Positions 7,498 through 13,667 of a stretch of 17,815 bases of DNA are shown piece by piece; positions within the stretch are counted from its first letter, which is position 1; each line of letters starts with the position of its first letter. This DNA is from an uncultured Lachnospiraceae bacterium. GTDB taxonomy: Bacteria; Bacillota; Clostridia; Lachnospirales; Lachnospiraceae. The stretch is from the NCBI GenBank assembly GCA_905233835.1, contig CAJOGB010000031.1, positions 14,387-32,201 of the forward strand, in the 5' to 3' direction. The notes under the pieces are model-generated. The model had not been told where the DNA came from. It made no database searches and saw only the letters and a list, made by a program, of their open reading frames with translations. A program made the translations under genes and the position numbers.

Positions 7498-8294
7498 TAT
7501 TCCAAATTTTCCTTCACATTTTTCATGCTTCTAAAATAGCCGACAATAACAATACATACCACCAAGGCAAAAATCACGGTGGAAAGTGCCCACAGTGCCG
7601 TCTTTATCTCTGTCTGCGAACCTTTGGTGGCATTTACCACGTAGGTAGAAATAGTATCAAAGGCCGCCGGCTTCGTATAAGTCGTGATAAAGTAATCATC
7701 CACGGACAAAGTTACGCTGGTAAAGAATCCGGAAATGATTCCCGGAACAAGCTCCTTTAATACCACCTTTCGAAGTGCCATCCATGGGGTGCATCCCAAA
7801 TCAAGGGCCGCCTCGTAAAGATGGGAATCCATGGCATAAAGTCTCGGCTTTATGGATAAATACACAAAAGGTGTACAAAGCACACACTGTCCGATTATAA
7901 GCGGAATAAAGGAATCCTTCGGAATTCTAAAAAATACAATGAGCAAAATACATACGGAAAAACCGGTTACCACATCCGCATTTACAACCGGAATTCGGTT
8001 AAAGAATTCTAACGCTGTCTTTGTCTTTTTTCCGCCGTAGTAAACACCGAGGGCTCCGCAGGTTCCCAACACTACAGAAACAGCGGATACGATAAGTGCC
8101 AATAAAACGGTGCCCATGATCATGCTCTGCAATTCTTCCGTGGTAACGAGAGTCACATAATTATGGAAAGAAAATCCGCGGATTTTTCCGATCATGGTAG
8201 ACTTTGTAAAACTGTACACCGCCAAAATCAAAATCGGGGAATACATAAACAAAAGCACCAATGCTAACCAAATACGAGAAACTGTTTTTTTCAT
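7497..8294 (-). CDS. potC: Polyamine ABC transporter, inner-membrane permease
   Basis: The 265-aa permease forms half of the membrane channel of the PotABCD importer. About six TM segments are seen. The cytoplasmic EAA loop that contacts PotA reads EAALDLGCTPWMALRKVVL (near residues 160-178). The motif SVDDYFITTY matches the LDDFVI signature of PotC. Length and sequence appear complete. It starts with ATG overlapping the end of potB (ATGA) and its stop overlaps the potD start. It needs PotB as its partner, and PotB is disrupted here. Confidence 0.94.
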   Translation of the reverse strand: MKKTVSRIWLALVLLFMYSPILILAVYSFTKSTMIGKIRGFSFHNYVTLVTTEELQSMIMGTVLLALIVSAVSVVLGTCGALGVYYGGKKTKTALEFFNRIPVVNADVVTGFSVCILLIVFFRIPKDSFIPLIIGQCVLCTPFVYLSIKPRLYAMDSHLYEAALDLGCTPWMALRKVVLKELVPGIISGFFTSVTLSVDDYFITTYTKPAAFDTISTYVVNATKGSQTEIKTALWALSTVIFALVVCIVIVGYFRSMKNVKENLE

Positions 8295-8836
8295 GACAAA
8301 ACACCTCCCCGTCCTTTTTTCTCTTCCATCTCATCCGCATCAAAAAGATTTAAGAATGCGATTAAGGTTAAAAGTACGGCGGAAATCATAGCGCCGTTGT
8401 GCCAGTCGTAGGCACTGAAGTAGCTTCCGATCAAGCTTCCCATGATGTAGGTGGAGTTGTACATCAAATCCAAAACCACATAATTTGTCATGGCCGGCAA
8501 AAATACCATGGTAATACCGCTTAAGATACCGGGCTTACTTAAAGGAAGCATTATACGAAGCAGGGTAGCGGTTTTATTTGCGCCCAAATCTGACGCAGCC
8601 TCCCACATAGAAGCATCAATTTTTGTGATGGAGTTATAAATCGGTAAAATCATAAAGGGCAAAAAGTCATAGCTCATGCCGAGAATGGTATTTAAAAACG
8701 GAAAATACGCAAGGTTACCCTCCACTGCGGATAGAATCTCCTTTAACGCCGTAAGACGAAGCACGGAGTTAATCCACATGGGAGTGATAAATGCCATAAG
8801 TATCAATTTCGGATTTTTCACATATCCACGAGCCAA
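8291..8836 (-). pseudogene. potB: potB, C-terminal fragment (after the lesion)
   Basis: These 181 residues match the PotB permease from about TM3 onward: ITPMWINSVLRLTALKEIL, FLPFMILPIYNSI, the PotA-contacting EAA loop EAASDLGANKTATLLRIMLPLSKPGI and FLPAMTNYVV are all present. The frame begins at LARGYVKNP, which in intact PotB follows TM2 (GYPxAYxLAR). It differs from the frame of the N-terminal fragment, with which it overlaps by 19 nt. A TTG with a GGTGG-like site 7 nt upstream could in principle start it, but TM1 and TM2 would be absent. A deletion of roughly 45-60 nt, not a multiple of three, explains the junction. Confidence 0.85.
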
Positions 8837-9030
8837 ACTATAACCACCAAACTGTAAAACAGTGTGGCCCAGGTCTTTTTGTTTCGGAAAAAGTCTAGGA
8901 AATTTTCAAAGGTGGGCTGTCCGTTTCCGTTGGTAAAGGCATAGTACAAAACGATGATTAAAGGAAGCACCACAAATAAAATCATAAAAATTCCATAGGG
9001 AATCGCAAGTTTTCGTCCCGGAAATTTCAC
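8818..9030 (-). pseudogene. potB: potB, N-terminal fragment (before the lesion)
   Basis: The reading frame starts with GTG 9 nt after GGAGG and 1 nt after the potA stop. It encodes a normal PotB N-terminus: TM1 (IPYGIFMILFVVLPLIIVLYYAFT), the extracellular segment TFENFLDFF and the start of TM2 (TLFYSLVV). After residue 65 or so it runs into unrelated residues (IVWLVDM) and a TGA. Intact PotB proteins continue here with TM2 and a GYPxAYxLAR motif. A stable functional product is unlikely. Confidence 0.85.
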
Positions 9031-9031
9031 C

Positions 9032-10351
9032 TTATGCGTCCTCCTTCATCTTGCTGTATTCAATACGGTTTTCAGGAACCACGATAGAGACAAAGTCTCC
9101 CGTATTCCATAAATACTCGTCATTTACAAAGTAGTTTAATCCCTCTTCCGTGGTTACGGTGTAACTGTAGTGGTCACCCTTATAGATAATGGAAACAATA
9201 TTTCCGGTAATCTGACCCTCTTTTGCATCGTCGGAAAGTTTCGCATCGGAATGAGAGAAGTATGCATCGTAAAGCACGCCCTCTTTTTCCACCACAAAGT
9301 GGTTCTTATGGGTGTCGTAAAGCATAACGTGAATATCCTCCGGAGATACATCCACACCGATGGTATCTCCCACGTTTAACGAGCGCTTATCATACACGAC
9401 AATTTCGTTCTTTCCGCTTTGAAGGGTAATCTCATAGTAGGTACCCTTAAATACGCAGGAAATCACTTCGCCGGAAATCTTTCCATCCTCCGGTTTGCAC
9501 CAAACAAATCCCTCCGGACGAATTACCACTTCCACTTCGGTTCCCTTCGGATAATCCTCTTCGCAGGTAAAGGAAGTTCCCAAGAATTCCACCTGGCGAT
9601 ATCCGCTCATCTTTCCGTGGAAAATGTTACTTTCTCCGATAAAGTCGGCCACAAAAGCATTACTGGGGATTCGGTAAATATCCTCCGGGCGTCCCACCTG
9701 TTGAATATCTCCCTGAGAAAGAACAACAATACGATCGGACATGGTAAGAGCCTCTTCCTGATCGTGAGTAACAAAGATAAAGGTAATACCAAGTTCCTCA
9801 TGCATGTTTTTCAGTTCCAACTGCATCTCTCGACGCATCTTATAATCAAGAGCTCCCAAAGGCTCGTCCAAAAGAAGAATCTCCGGCTCGTTTACGATGG
9901 CACGGGCAATGGCGATACGCTGCTGCTGTCCACCGGATAAGGTCTGGACTTTACGTTTTTCAAAGCCCTCCAAATCTACGATTTCAAGAGCCTTTTTTAC
10001 CTTTTCTTCCACAGCCTTTTTGTCCATCTTCTTTAAGGTCAAACCAAAGGCGATATTTTCATACACATTCATATGGGGAAAAAGAGCATACTTCTGGAAT
10101 ACCGTATTAATTGGTCTTTCATTTGGCGGAAGTTTTGCAATGTTTTCTCCGTGTAATAAAATCTCTCCGTCCGAAGGTGTTTCAAATCCTGCAATCATAC
10201 GAAGAAGAGTGGTCTTTCCGCATCCGGATGGACCAAGTAATGTAACGAACTCTCCCTTCTTAATCTGCAGATTCAAATCACGGATAACATCCGTCACTCC
10301 GTCAAAGGTTTTTCTGATGTGATTTAACTCAATAATGTTCTTATTTTCCAA
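9032..10351 (-). CDS. potA: Polyamine ABC transporter, ATP-binding subunit
   Basis: PotA hydrolyses ATP on the inner face of the PotBC channel to drive spermidine/putrescine import. The 439-aa protein has Walker A GPSGCGKTT at 40-48, Q-loop Gln86, signature LSGGQQQ at 138-144, Walker B ILLLDEP at 158-164 and His196. The C-terminal regulatory part is longer than in E. coli PotA (378 aa) and seems to hold two TOBE-like repeats (ISGEVISCVFKGTYYEI and ITGNIVSIIYKGDHYSYTV). The start is TTG, with GAGG 7 nt upstream. It is the first gene of potABCD and is preceded by a 19-bp perfect inverted repeat. The catalytic residues are intact. Confidence 0.95.
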   Translation of the reverse strand: MENKNIIELNHIRKTFDGVTDVIRDLNLQIKKGEFVTLLGPSGCGKTTLLRMIAGFETPSDGEILLHGENIAKLPPNERPINTVFQKYALFPHMNVYENIAFGLTLKKMDKKAVEEKVKKALEIVDLEGFEKRKVQTLSGGQQQRIAIARAIVNEPEILLLDEPLGALDYKMRREMQLELKNMHEELGITFIFVTHDQEEALTMSDRIVVLSQGDIQQVGRPEDIYRIPSNAFVADFIGESNIFHGKMSGYRQVEFLGTSFTCEEDYPKGTEVEVVIRPEGFVWCKPEDGKISGEVISCVFKGTYYEITLQSGKNEIVVYDKRSLNVGDTIGVDVSPEDIHVMLYDTHKNHFVVEKEGVLYDAYFSHSDAKLSDDAKEGQITGNIVSIIYKGDHYSYTVTTEEGLNYFVNDEYLWNTGDFVSIVVPENRIEYSKMKEDA

Positions 10352-10355
10352 CGCT

Positions 10356-10403
10356 TTACCTCAATAAAAAAATGTATAATAAATCAACAGATTTATTATA
10401 CAT
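10356..10403 (-). CDS. Possible 15-codon leader frame before potA
   Basis: A short frame, MYNKSVDLLYIFLLR, runs through the whole hairpin and stops at a TAA that overlaps the GAGGTAA ribosome binding site of potA. A weak AGGA lies 5 nt before its ATG. The placement resembles the HD-GYP leader frame, but the ribosome binding site is poor, no good promoter lies upstream, and an AT-rich hairpin of this length often contains an open frame by chance. Confidence 0.2.
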   Translation of the reverse strand: MYNKSVDLLYIFLLR

Positions 10404-10408
10404 TTTTT
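10366..10408 (-). terminator. 19-bp perfect inverted repeat between the ATP-grasp gene and potA
   Basis: Arms 10367..10385 and 10390..10408 are perfectly complementary around a 4-nt loop. On the minus strand the 3' arm ends in a run of seven T residues, so it can serve as terminator of the ATP-grasp gene. It is nearly symmetrical and could also act in the other direction. The stem has only three G-C pairs, unusual for a strong terminator. The potA ribosome binding site follows within about 5 nt, and a TATAAT lies in the 5' arm. Confidence 0.6.
10375..10390. repeat. AT-rich element, copy 2 (upstream of potA)
   Basis: The plus strand reads TATAATAAATCAACAG, identical to 6098..6114 except for one missing A. 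It forms one arm, the loop and the first base of the other arm of the potA hairpin. The two copies bracket potABCD. Confidence 0.4.
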
Positions 10409-10442
10409 CCTGTAGAAATAAAGGTTTTTCTTAGGTTTTATT

Positions 10443-11636
10443 CTATTTTCTTCTCTCGGAAATATAGCGTAAGAATGCCTGTGCTTTTGCCAAGGTATCA
10501 AACACGGCAATGTAGCTGTACTCACCCTCGTGTTCCCAATCCAAAGGCGGTACTTCCCGATGCTCTTTCAGGGCCGAATTATACTTCTGTAAAATCTTTC
10601 GATTGGTATGTTCAAAGGCTCTGTTTCCGCGACGGAATGCATATACCGCATGCATAGGCTTTTTCGATTTGCCCGGTTTAGTTTCCTTACCGACAATCAT
10701 ATTTGCCCAGATTTCGTAAACATCTGCGGAATGAGCATAATTCATCATGTCGCAGGTAGGTCCGCCACTCGGGCATCCGCTGGCCTTTACGGCTACGAAA
10801 TCATTTTTCTTTCCAAGATTCTTCTTTGCTTTTTCCAAACGAATGAATTCAAAGTGAACAAAGCGGCCTTTCAAATCAAAGGCTTTCGCGGTCTTTGCTC
10901 CGATTTCCTTTAAGTCCTCGGGAATGTCCGGATATACAAAATAAGAAAACTCATTTTTACTCATTACCGTATCAAGTACGGAAGGATAACGGGTGGTGGA
11001 TTCAAAGAGCGCATTTCCCTTCTCGTCGATAATTGCATCGTAGGAATACACATCTCCGTCTAAGTACTCTTCCATAATAAACTCCCCTGCCGGGCGAGTC
11101 TTATAGAACTTTTCCAATTCATCATCGTTATTTAACTTCCAGGTGTCTGTAATATCGGAAGTAAAATCTGCGGTAACAATCACCGGATACCCCACTTCCT
11201 TTGCAAACTTCTTTCCTGCCGCCGCAGTTGAAACCATATGGTATCTGGCAGTTGGAATGGATGATTTAGCAAAGACTTCCTTCATTAAGGATTTCTTCTT
11301 TAAATGATCGATAACGGTTTGCTTTGTAAAGCCTGTATGGATATTAAAATCCACACGAAGGCGTGCGTCCTGAGAAAGCCAAAACTCATTGTTTGACTCA
11401 ATCCAATCGATTTTTCCGTATTTAAAGGTAAAAAATCCCACCGCACGAATCATCTGATCGTAGTCTTCCAAAGAATCGACTTTATAATACTCCGTCATCG
11501 CAAAGCGCAATCCTTCGCTTAGGGTCTCGTAAGGTGCATCGCCGATCCCCAAAACGTTTACGCCATTTGCCAAGAGTTTTTCGCAAAAATGGTAATAATT
11601 TCCCGGAAAATTGGGAGAAATAAAAATAAAATTCAT
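10443..11636 (-). CDS. ATP-grasp fold protein, possibly catalytically inactive
   Basis: The 397-aa protein resembles ATP-grasp ligases of the carbamoyl-phosphate-synthetase/biotin-carboxylase type: an N-terminal Rossmann-like domain (1-100), the ATP-binding lid (about 115-190, ending EFIMEEYLDG) and the catalytic domain (195-320, with HFEFIRLE and DMMNYAHSADVYEIW). The substrate is unknown. Several key positions look altered. The ATP lysine normally in VKPDxGxGA reads VTADFTSDI (Thr155, glycine loop lost). The second Mg-binding Glu, expected in an ExxxRPxGG context, reads KASGCPSGG (Lys284, Cys288). It may be a pseudoenzyme or a decaying gene. The ATG has AGGAGGGG about 10 nt upstream. It is transcribed divergently from the DUF6033-like gene, and a hairpin separates it from potA. 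Confidence 0.8.
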   Translation of the reverse strand: MNFIFISPNFPGNYYHFCEKLLANGVNVLGIGDAPYETLSEGLRFAMTEYYKVDSLEDYDQMIRAVGFFTFKYGKIDWIESNNEFWLSQDARLRVDFNIHTGFTKQTVIDHLKKKSLMKEVFAKSSIPTARYHMVSTAAAGKKFAKEVGYPVIVTADFTSDITDTWKLNNDDELEKFYKTRPAGEFIMEEYLDGDVYSYDAIIDEKGNALFESTTRYPSVLDTVMSKNEFSYFVYPDIPEDLKEIGAKTAKAFDLKGRFVHFEFIRLEKAKKNLGKKNDFVAVKASGCPSGGPTCDMMNYAHSADVYEIWANMIVGKETKPGKSKKPMHAVYAFRRGNRAFEHTNRKILQKYNSALKEHREVPPLDWEHEGEYSYIAVFDTLAKAQAFLRYISERRK

Positions 11637-11670
11637 ACTAAAGTCCCCTCCTTATTGAATTCCACAAAAT

Positions 11671-11698
11671 ATTTTATCAGTTTTCTTTAAAAAAACAA
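11671..11698 (-). promoter_or_regulatory. Promoter of the ATP-grasp gene
   Basis: TTGTTT (11698..11693), a 16-nt spacer and TAAAAT (11676..11671) preceded by TGA, which gives an extended -10 (TGnTAAAAT). The ATG follows 35 nt downstream. The T/A-rich tract upstream could act as an UP element. Confidence 0.5.
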
Positions 11699-11718
11699 AA
11701 AAATTTTCAAAAAACTGT

Positions 11719-11745
11719 TAAGATTTATCAAACACCTTCCGATGT
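11719..11745 (+). promoter_or_regulatory. Sigma-28 (SigD/FliA)-like promoter of the DUF6033-like gene
   Basis: TAAG, a 15-nt spacer and TCCGATGT match the motility sigma consensus TAAA-N15-GCCGATAT at 3 of 4 and 6 of 8 positions. No good sigma-A promoter is visible; TATACT at 11760 lacks a -35 box. The predicted start is near 11752, about 86 nt before the ATG. Confidence 0.45.
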
Positions 11746-11762
11746 AACAAATAGAAAACTAT

Positions 11763-11782
11763 ACTTATGTGCATACATAAGT
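11763..11782. repeat. Small inverted repeat in the 5' leader of the DUF6033-like gene
   Basis: ACTTATGT and ACATAAGT flank GCAT. The 8-bp stem lies just after the predicted sigma-28 start site and could form a 5'-terminal mRNA hairpin or be a protein-binding site. Confidence 0.35.
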
Positions 11783-11837
11783 GCTTATAGTAGTGGTTGT
11801 AAACGGATTTACACAAATAAAACAAGGAGGTTTTACT

Positions 11838-12674
11838 ATGACATCAAACATTTATGGAATGAGTGCTTATCAGCAGGCAGTCCAGTCTTATAAAACATCC
11901 GACGTGAAAAAAACGGAGGAGAAGACGACTGCATCCCCTTCGTCTGTAAAAGACGAAATCAAAGTAAAGACCTATGAGCCCATTTCGTCTACGAGTTCGT
12001 TGGTACCGAAGAAAACGGACTACGGAATGACCATAGGAGACGTGGAATTATCCGACAAAGCAAAAGAATACTATGAAAAGCTTAAATCCAAGTTCGGCAA
12101 CATGGAGTTTGTTTTGGTTTCAAACGATTTGAAATCGGAAGTGCAAAAAAATGCCGCTTCCTACGGAAACGCAAATAAACAGGTGGTTTTAATCGATGTT
12201 GAGAAGTTGGAAAAGATGGCAAACGATCCTTCCTTCGCAAAGAAATATGAAGGTATCATCGCCATGGCGCAGACCAAATTGACAGAGATGAAAAACTCTC
12301 TTACTTCTTCCGGAGCAAACGTGAAAAACTTCGGCATTACCGCTGATGCTAACGGAACTCTAAGCTACTTTGCTACTTTGGAAAAATCTTCCGAAGCACA
12401 GGCAAAACGCATCGAAAAACAGCGTGAAGAAAAAGCGGAGGCAAAGAAAGCCGAGAAGAAGAAAGCCGAAAAAGAAAAGGCAGAGGAACGAATCGAAGAA
12501 GCCAAGGAAAAACGTGCGGAAGAAGCCGAGAAAGTAAGCTATGACTTTATTAAAGCAGATTCTGTAGAAAGCTTGTTTGATAAGGTATCTACCTATTCTT
12601 ACAATTACGCGGCAGATACCGTAGTAACCCGGGAAGAATTAAACTTCGGTCAGAACATCGACTACAAGGGTTAA
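11838..12674 (+). CDS. DUF6033-like coiled-coil protein, unknown function
   Basis: This 278-aa protein has no signal peptide or TM segment. Residues 1-60 are low-complexity and Ser/Thr/Lys-rich. A conserved-looking core at about 65-180 (VELSDKAKEYYEKLKSKFGNMEFVLVS, then KQVVLIDVEKLEKMANDPSFAKKYEGII) matches what I recall of DUF6033, a family common in Lachnospiraceae. A highly charged Lys/Glu/Ala coiled coil follows at 182-232, then a short C-terminal tail. The ATG at 11838 is chosen because GGAGG lies 7 nt upstream; an in-frame GTG at 11781 has no binding site. A sigma-28-like promoter suggests expression with flagellar genes. The VELSDKAKE start resembles motifs in flagellar proteins such as FlgM, but only weakly. 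It is the only plus-strand gene here. Confidence 0.85.
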   Translation: MTSNIYGMSAYQQAVQSYKTSDVKKTEEKTTASPSSVKDEIKVKTYEPISSTSSLVPKKTDYGMTIGDVELSDKAKEYYEKLKSKFGNMEFVLVSNDLKSEVQKNAASYGNANKQVVLIDVEKLEKMANDPSFAKKYEGIIAMAQTKLTEMKNSLTSSGANVKNFGITADANGTLSYFATLEKSSEAQAKRIEKQREEKAEAKKAEKKKAEKEKAEERIEEAKEKRAEEAEKVSYDFIKADSVESLFDKVSTYSYNYAADTVVTREELNFGQNIDYKG

Positions 12675-12688
12675 TGATTTTACAAAAC

Positions 12689-12721
12689 AAAAAAGCACTT
12701 GCGATAAGCAAGTGCTTTTTT
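12689..12721. terminator. Bidirectional terminator between the DUF6033-like gene and tRNA-Lys
   Basis: A 14-bp perfect stem (12689..12702 with 12708..12721) surrounds a 5-nt loop, with a GCACTTGC core and A6/T6 flanks on both strands. It starts 14 nt after the plus-strand stop and 2 nt after the tRNA 3' end, so it serves both convergent transcripts. Confidence 0.9.
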
Positions 12722-12723
12722 CG

Positions 12724-12796
12724 TGCGCGACCAGGGTCTCGAACCCTGGACACCCTGATTAAGAGTCAGGTGCTCTACCAACTGAGCTAGTCGCGC
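12724..12796 (-). tRNA. tRNA-Lys (anticodon CTT)
   Basis: The 73-nt sequence folds into a canonical cloverleaf. It has a perfect 7-bp acceptor stem GCGCGAC/GTCGCGC, a D arm with AGCTCAGTTGGTAGAGC, and an anticodon stem CCTGA/TCAGG with loop CTCTTAA (anticodon CTT). The T arm is CCAGG/CCTGG with loop GTTCGAGA-type sequence, and the discriminator base is A. CCA is not encoded. The anticodon reads AAG lysine codons. Confidence 0.97.
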
Positions 12797-12799
12797 ATC

Positions 12800-12814
12800 T
12801 GTTGTGTCACAACA
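12800..12814. repeat. Palindrome in the 5' leader of tRNA-Lys
   Basis: TGTTGTG and CACAACA around one central base, ending 3 nt before the mature tRNA 5' end. It can fold as a 5'-leader hairpin of the precursor, next to the expected RNase P site. Confidence 0.4.
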
Positions 12815-12820
12815 AATGGA

Positions 12821-12849
12821 ATTATATAACAGCAAAAATAAGAATGCAA
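12821..12849 (-). promoter_or_regulatory. Promoter of tRNA-Lys
   Basis: TTGCAT (12849..12844), a 17-nt spacer and a perfect TATAAT (12826..12821). The predicted start is near 12814, 18 nt before the mature 5' end. Confidence 0.75.
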
Positions 12850-12866
12850 GTACTTTTTTTATTTTT

Positions 12867-13667
12867 TCACAAAAAATCCACAAATTCTTTTTTTCTTAAA
12901 TTTTTCCCGTAAATCCGTACCATCTCCAAGCACGATAAAGTGCCGCATCCTCTGCATCCGCAGGTACAAAATGAAGCTTGTTGGAACGGCGGGCAAAGAA
13001 ACGAAGTTTTGATTTTTTCAGTGCCCTTTTTCTCTTCTTTCGGAAGGTTCTGCAAAGCATAAAAAATCATAAGTTCCGTAAGGGCCATATTCTGTGCGCA
13101 AAGCCACTGTGCATCTTCATAATCACAAAGAAGCATCCGAGCCCAATCGTAAGCCTCTAAAAGTTCCACTTCATCCATGGCACTTTCCGAAGGCACATGA
13201 TGAATCACATGATCCGGAACCATACGAATATAATCGCAGTGCAACAGATACTCCGTTAAAAAGCAAAGGTCAAAGGCATCGGATTTTCCATCTTCAAAAG
13301 CTATATGAAATCCCTGAATTAAATCTTTGCGAAAGACTTTATTCCAAATCATACTTTGATCGTGATCCATATAAAAGATACGGGAAAGCATATCTTCATT
13401 GGAAAGCACACGCACCGTAGTCTCCGGACTTTTTTCTCCCACGGCGGGCACATCGTATCCCACACATCCAAGATCCGCAGGCTTTTTATCATCCCCCGGT
13501 TCCATGGCCTTGATACAGCAGTCTTTAAACTCCGGTTCCGCTTCATCGCCTTCATGCAAAAAGCAGATGTATTTTCCGCTCGCTTTTTTTATTTCCTGAT
13601 TCAAATATGCCGAACGATTTTCTACATCGTCCGGCACATAAATTACACTAAGTTTTTCTTCACTCAT
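12867..13667 (-). CDS. Degenerate glycosyltransferase-like protein with probable 3' frameshift
   Basis: The frame as read encodes 266 aa. Residues about 25-150 recall the second half of GT-A family 2 glycosyltransferases: KKASGKYICFLHEGDE corresponds to A-GkYi-FlDsDD, and MIWNKVFRKDLI with a following FEDGKSDAFDLCFLTEYLL to the NKLyrrell/eD-f-eyl region. The N-terminal nucleotide-binding part (vSVIIPvYN) is missing and the DxD motif reads HEGDE, so activity is doubtful. The last 50 residues (cysteine-rich, FCTCGCRGCG) look unnatural. Removing one A from the A6 tract at 13013..13018 joins a protein-like tail (LRFFARRSNKLHF, then ALYRAWRWYGFTGKI) ending at TAA 12898..12896, for 256 aa. The ATG overlaps the GH25 stop (TAATG), so it is coupled to that gene. 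Confidence 0.6.
   Translation of the reverse strand: MSEEKLSVIYVPDDVENRSAYLNQEIKKASGKYICFLHEGDEAEPEFKDCCIKAMEPGDDKKPADLGCVGYDVPAVGEKSPETTVRVLSNEDMLSRIFYMDHDQSMIWNKVFRKDLIQGFHIAFEDGKSDAFDLCFLTEYLLHCDYIRMVPDHVIHHVPSESAMDEVELLEAYDWARMLLCDYEDAQWLCAQNMALTELMIFYALQNLPKEEKKGTEKIKTSFLCPPFQQASFCTCGCRGCGTLSCLEMVRIYGKNLRKKEFVDFL

Noticed and set aside
8818..8870. Programmed -1 frameshifting that would restore PotB
   Set aside because: A -1 shift would join the frames but still leave TM2 and the GYPxAYxLAR region missing, and no slippery heptamer is present.
9419..9940. Plus-strand open frame of 173 codons opposite potA
   Set aside because: It is antisense to conserved PotA motifs, has no ribosome binding site that I can see and an unnatural composition; a shadow frame.
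11781..11837. Upstream in-frame GTG start giving a 297-aa DUF6033-like protein
   Set aside because: No ribosome binding site before it, while the ATG at 11838 has GGAGG at 7 nt; the extra residues (LIVVVVNGF...) look like translated leader.
12680..12883. Minus-strand open frame of 67 codons
   Set aside because: It covers the tRNA-Lys gene and the terminator; not a protein gene.
13013..13031. Programmed -1 frameshift (AAAAAG-type) in the glycosyltransferase-like gene
   Set aside because: The credible tail requires a +1 shift (skipping one base), opposite to what such a slippery site gives.
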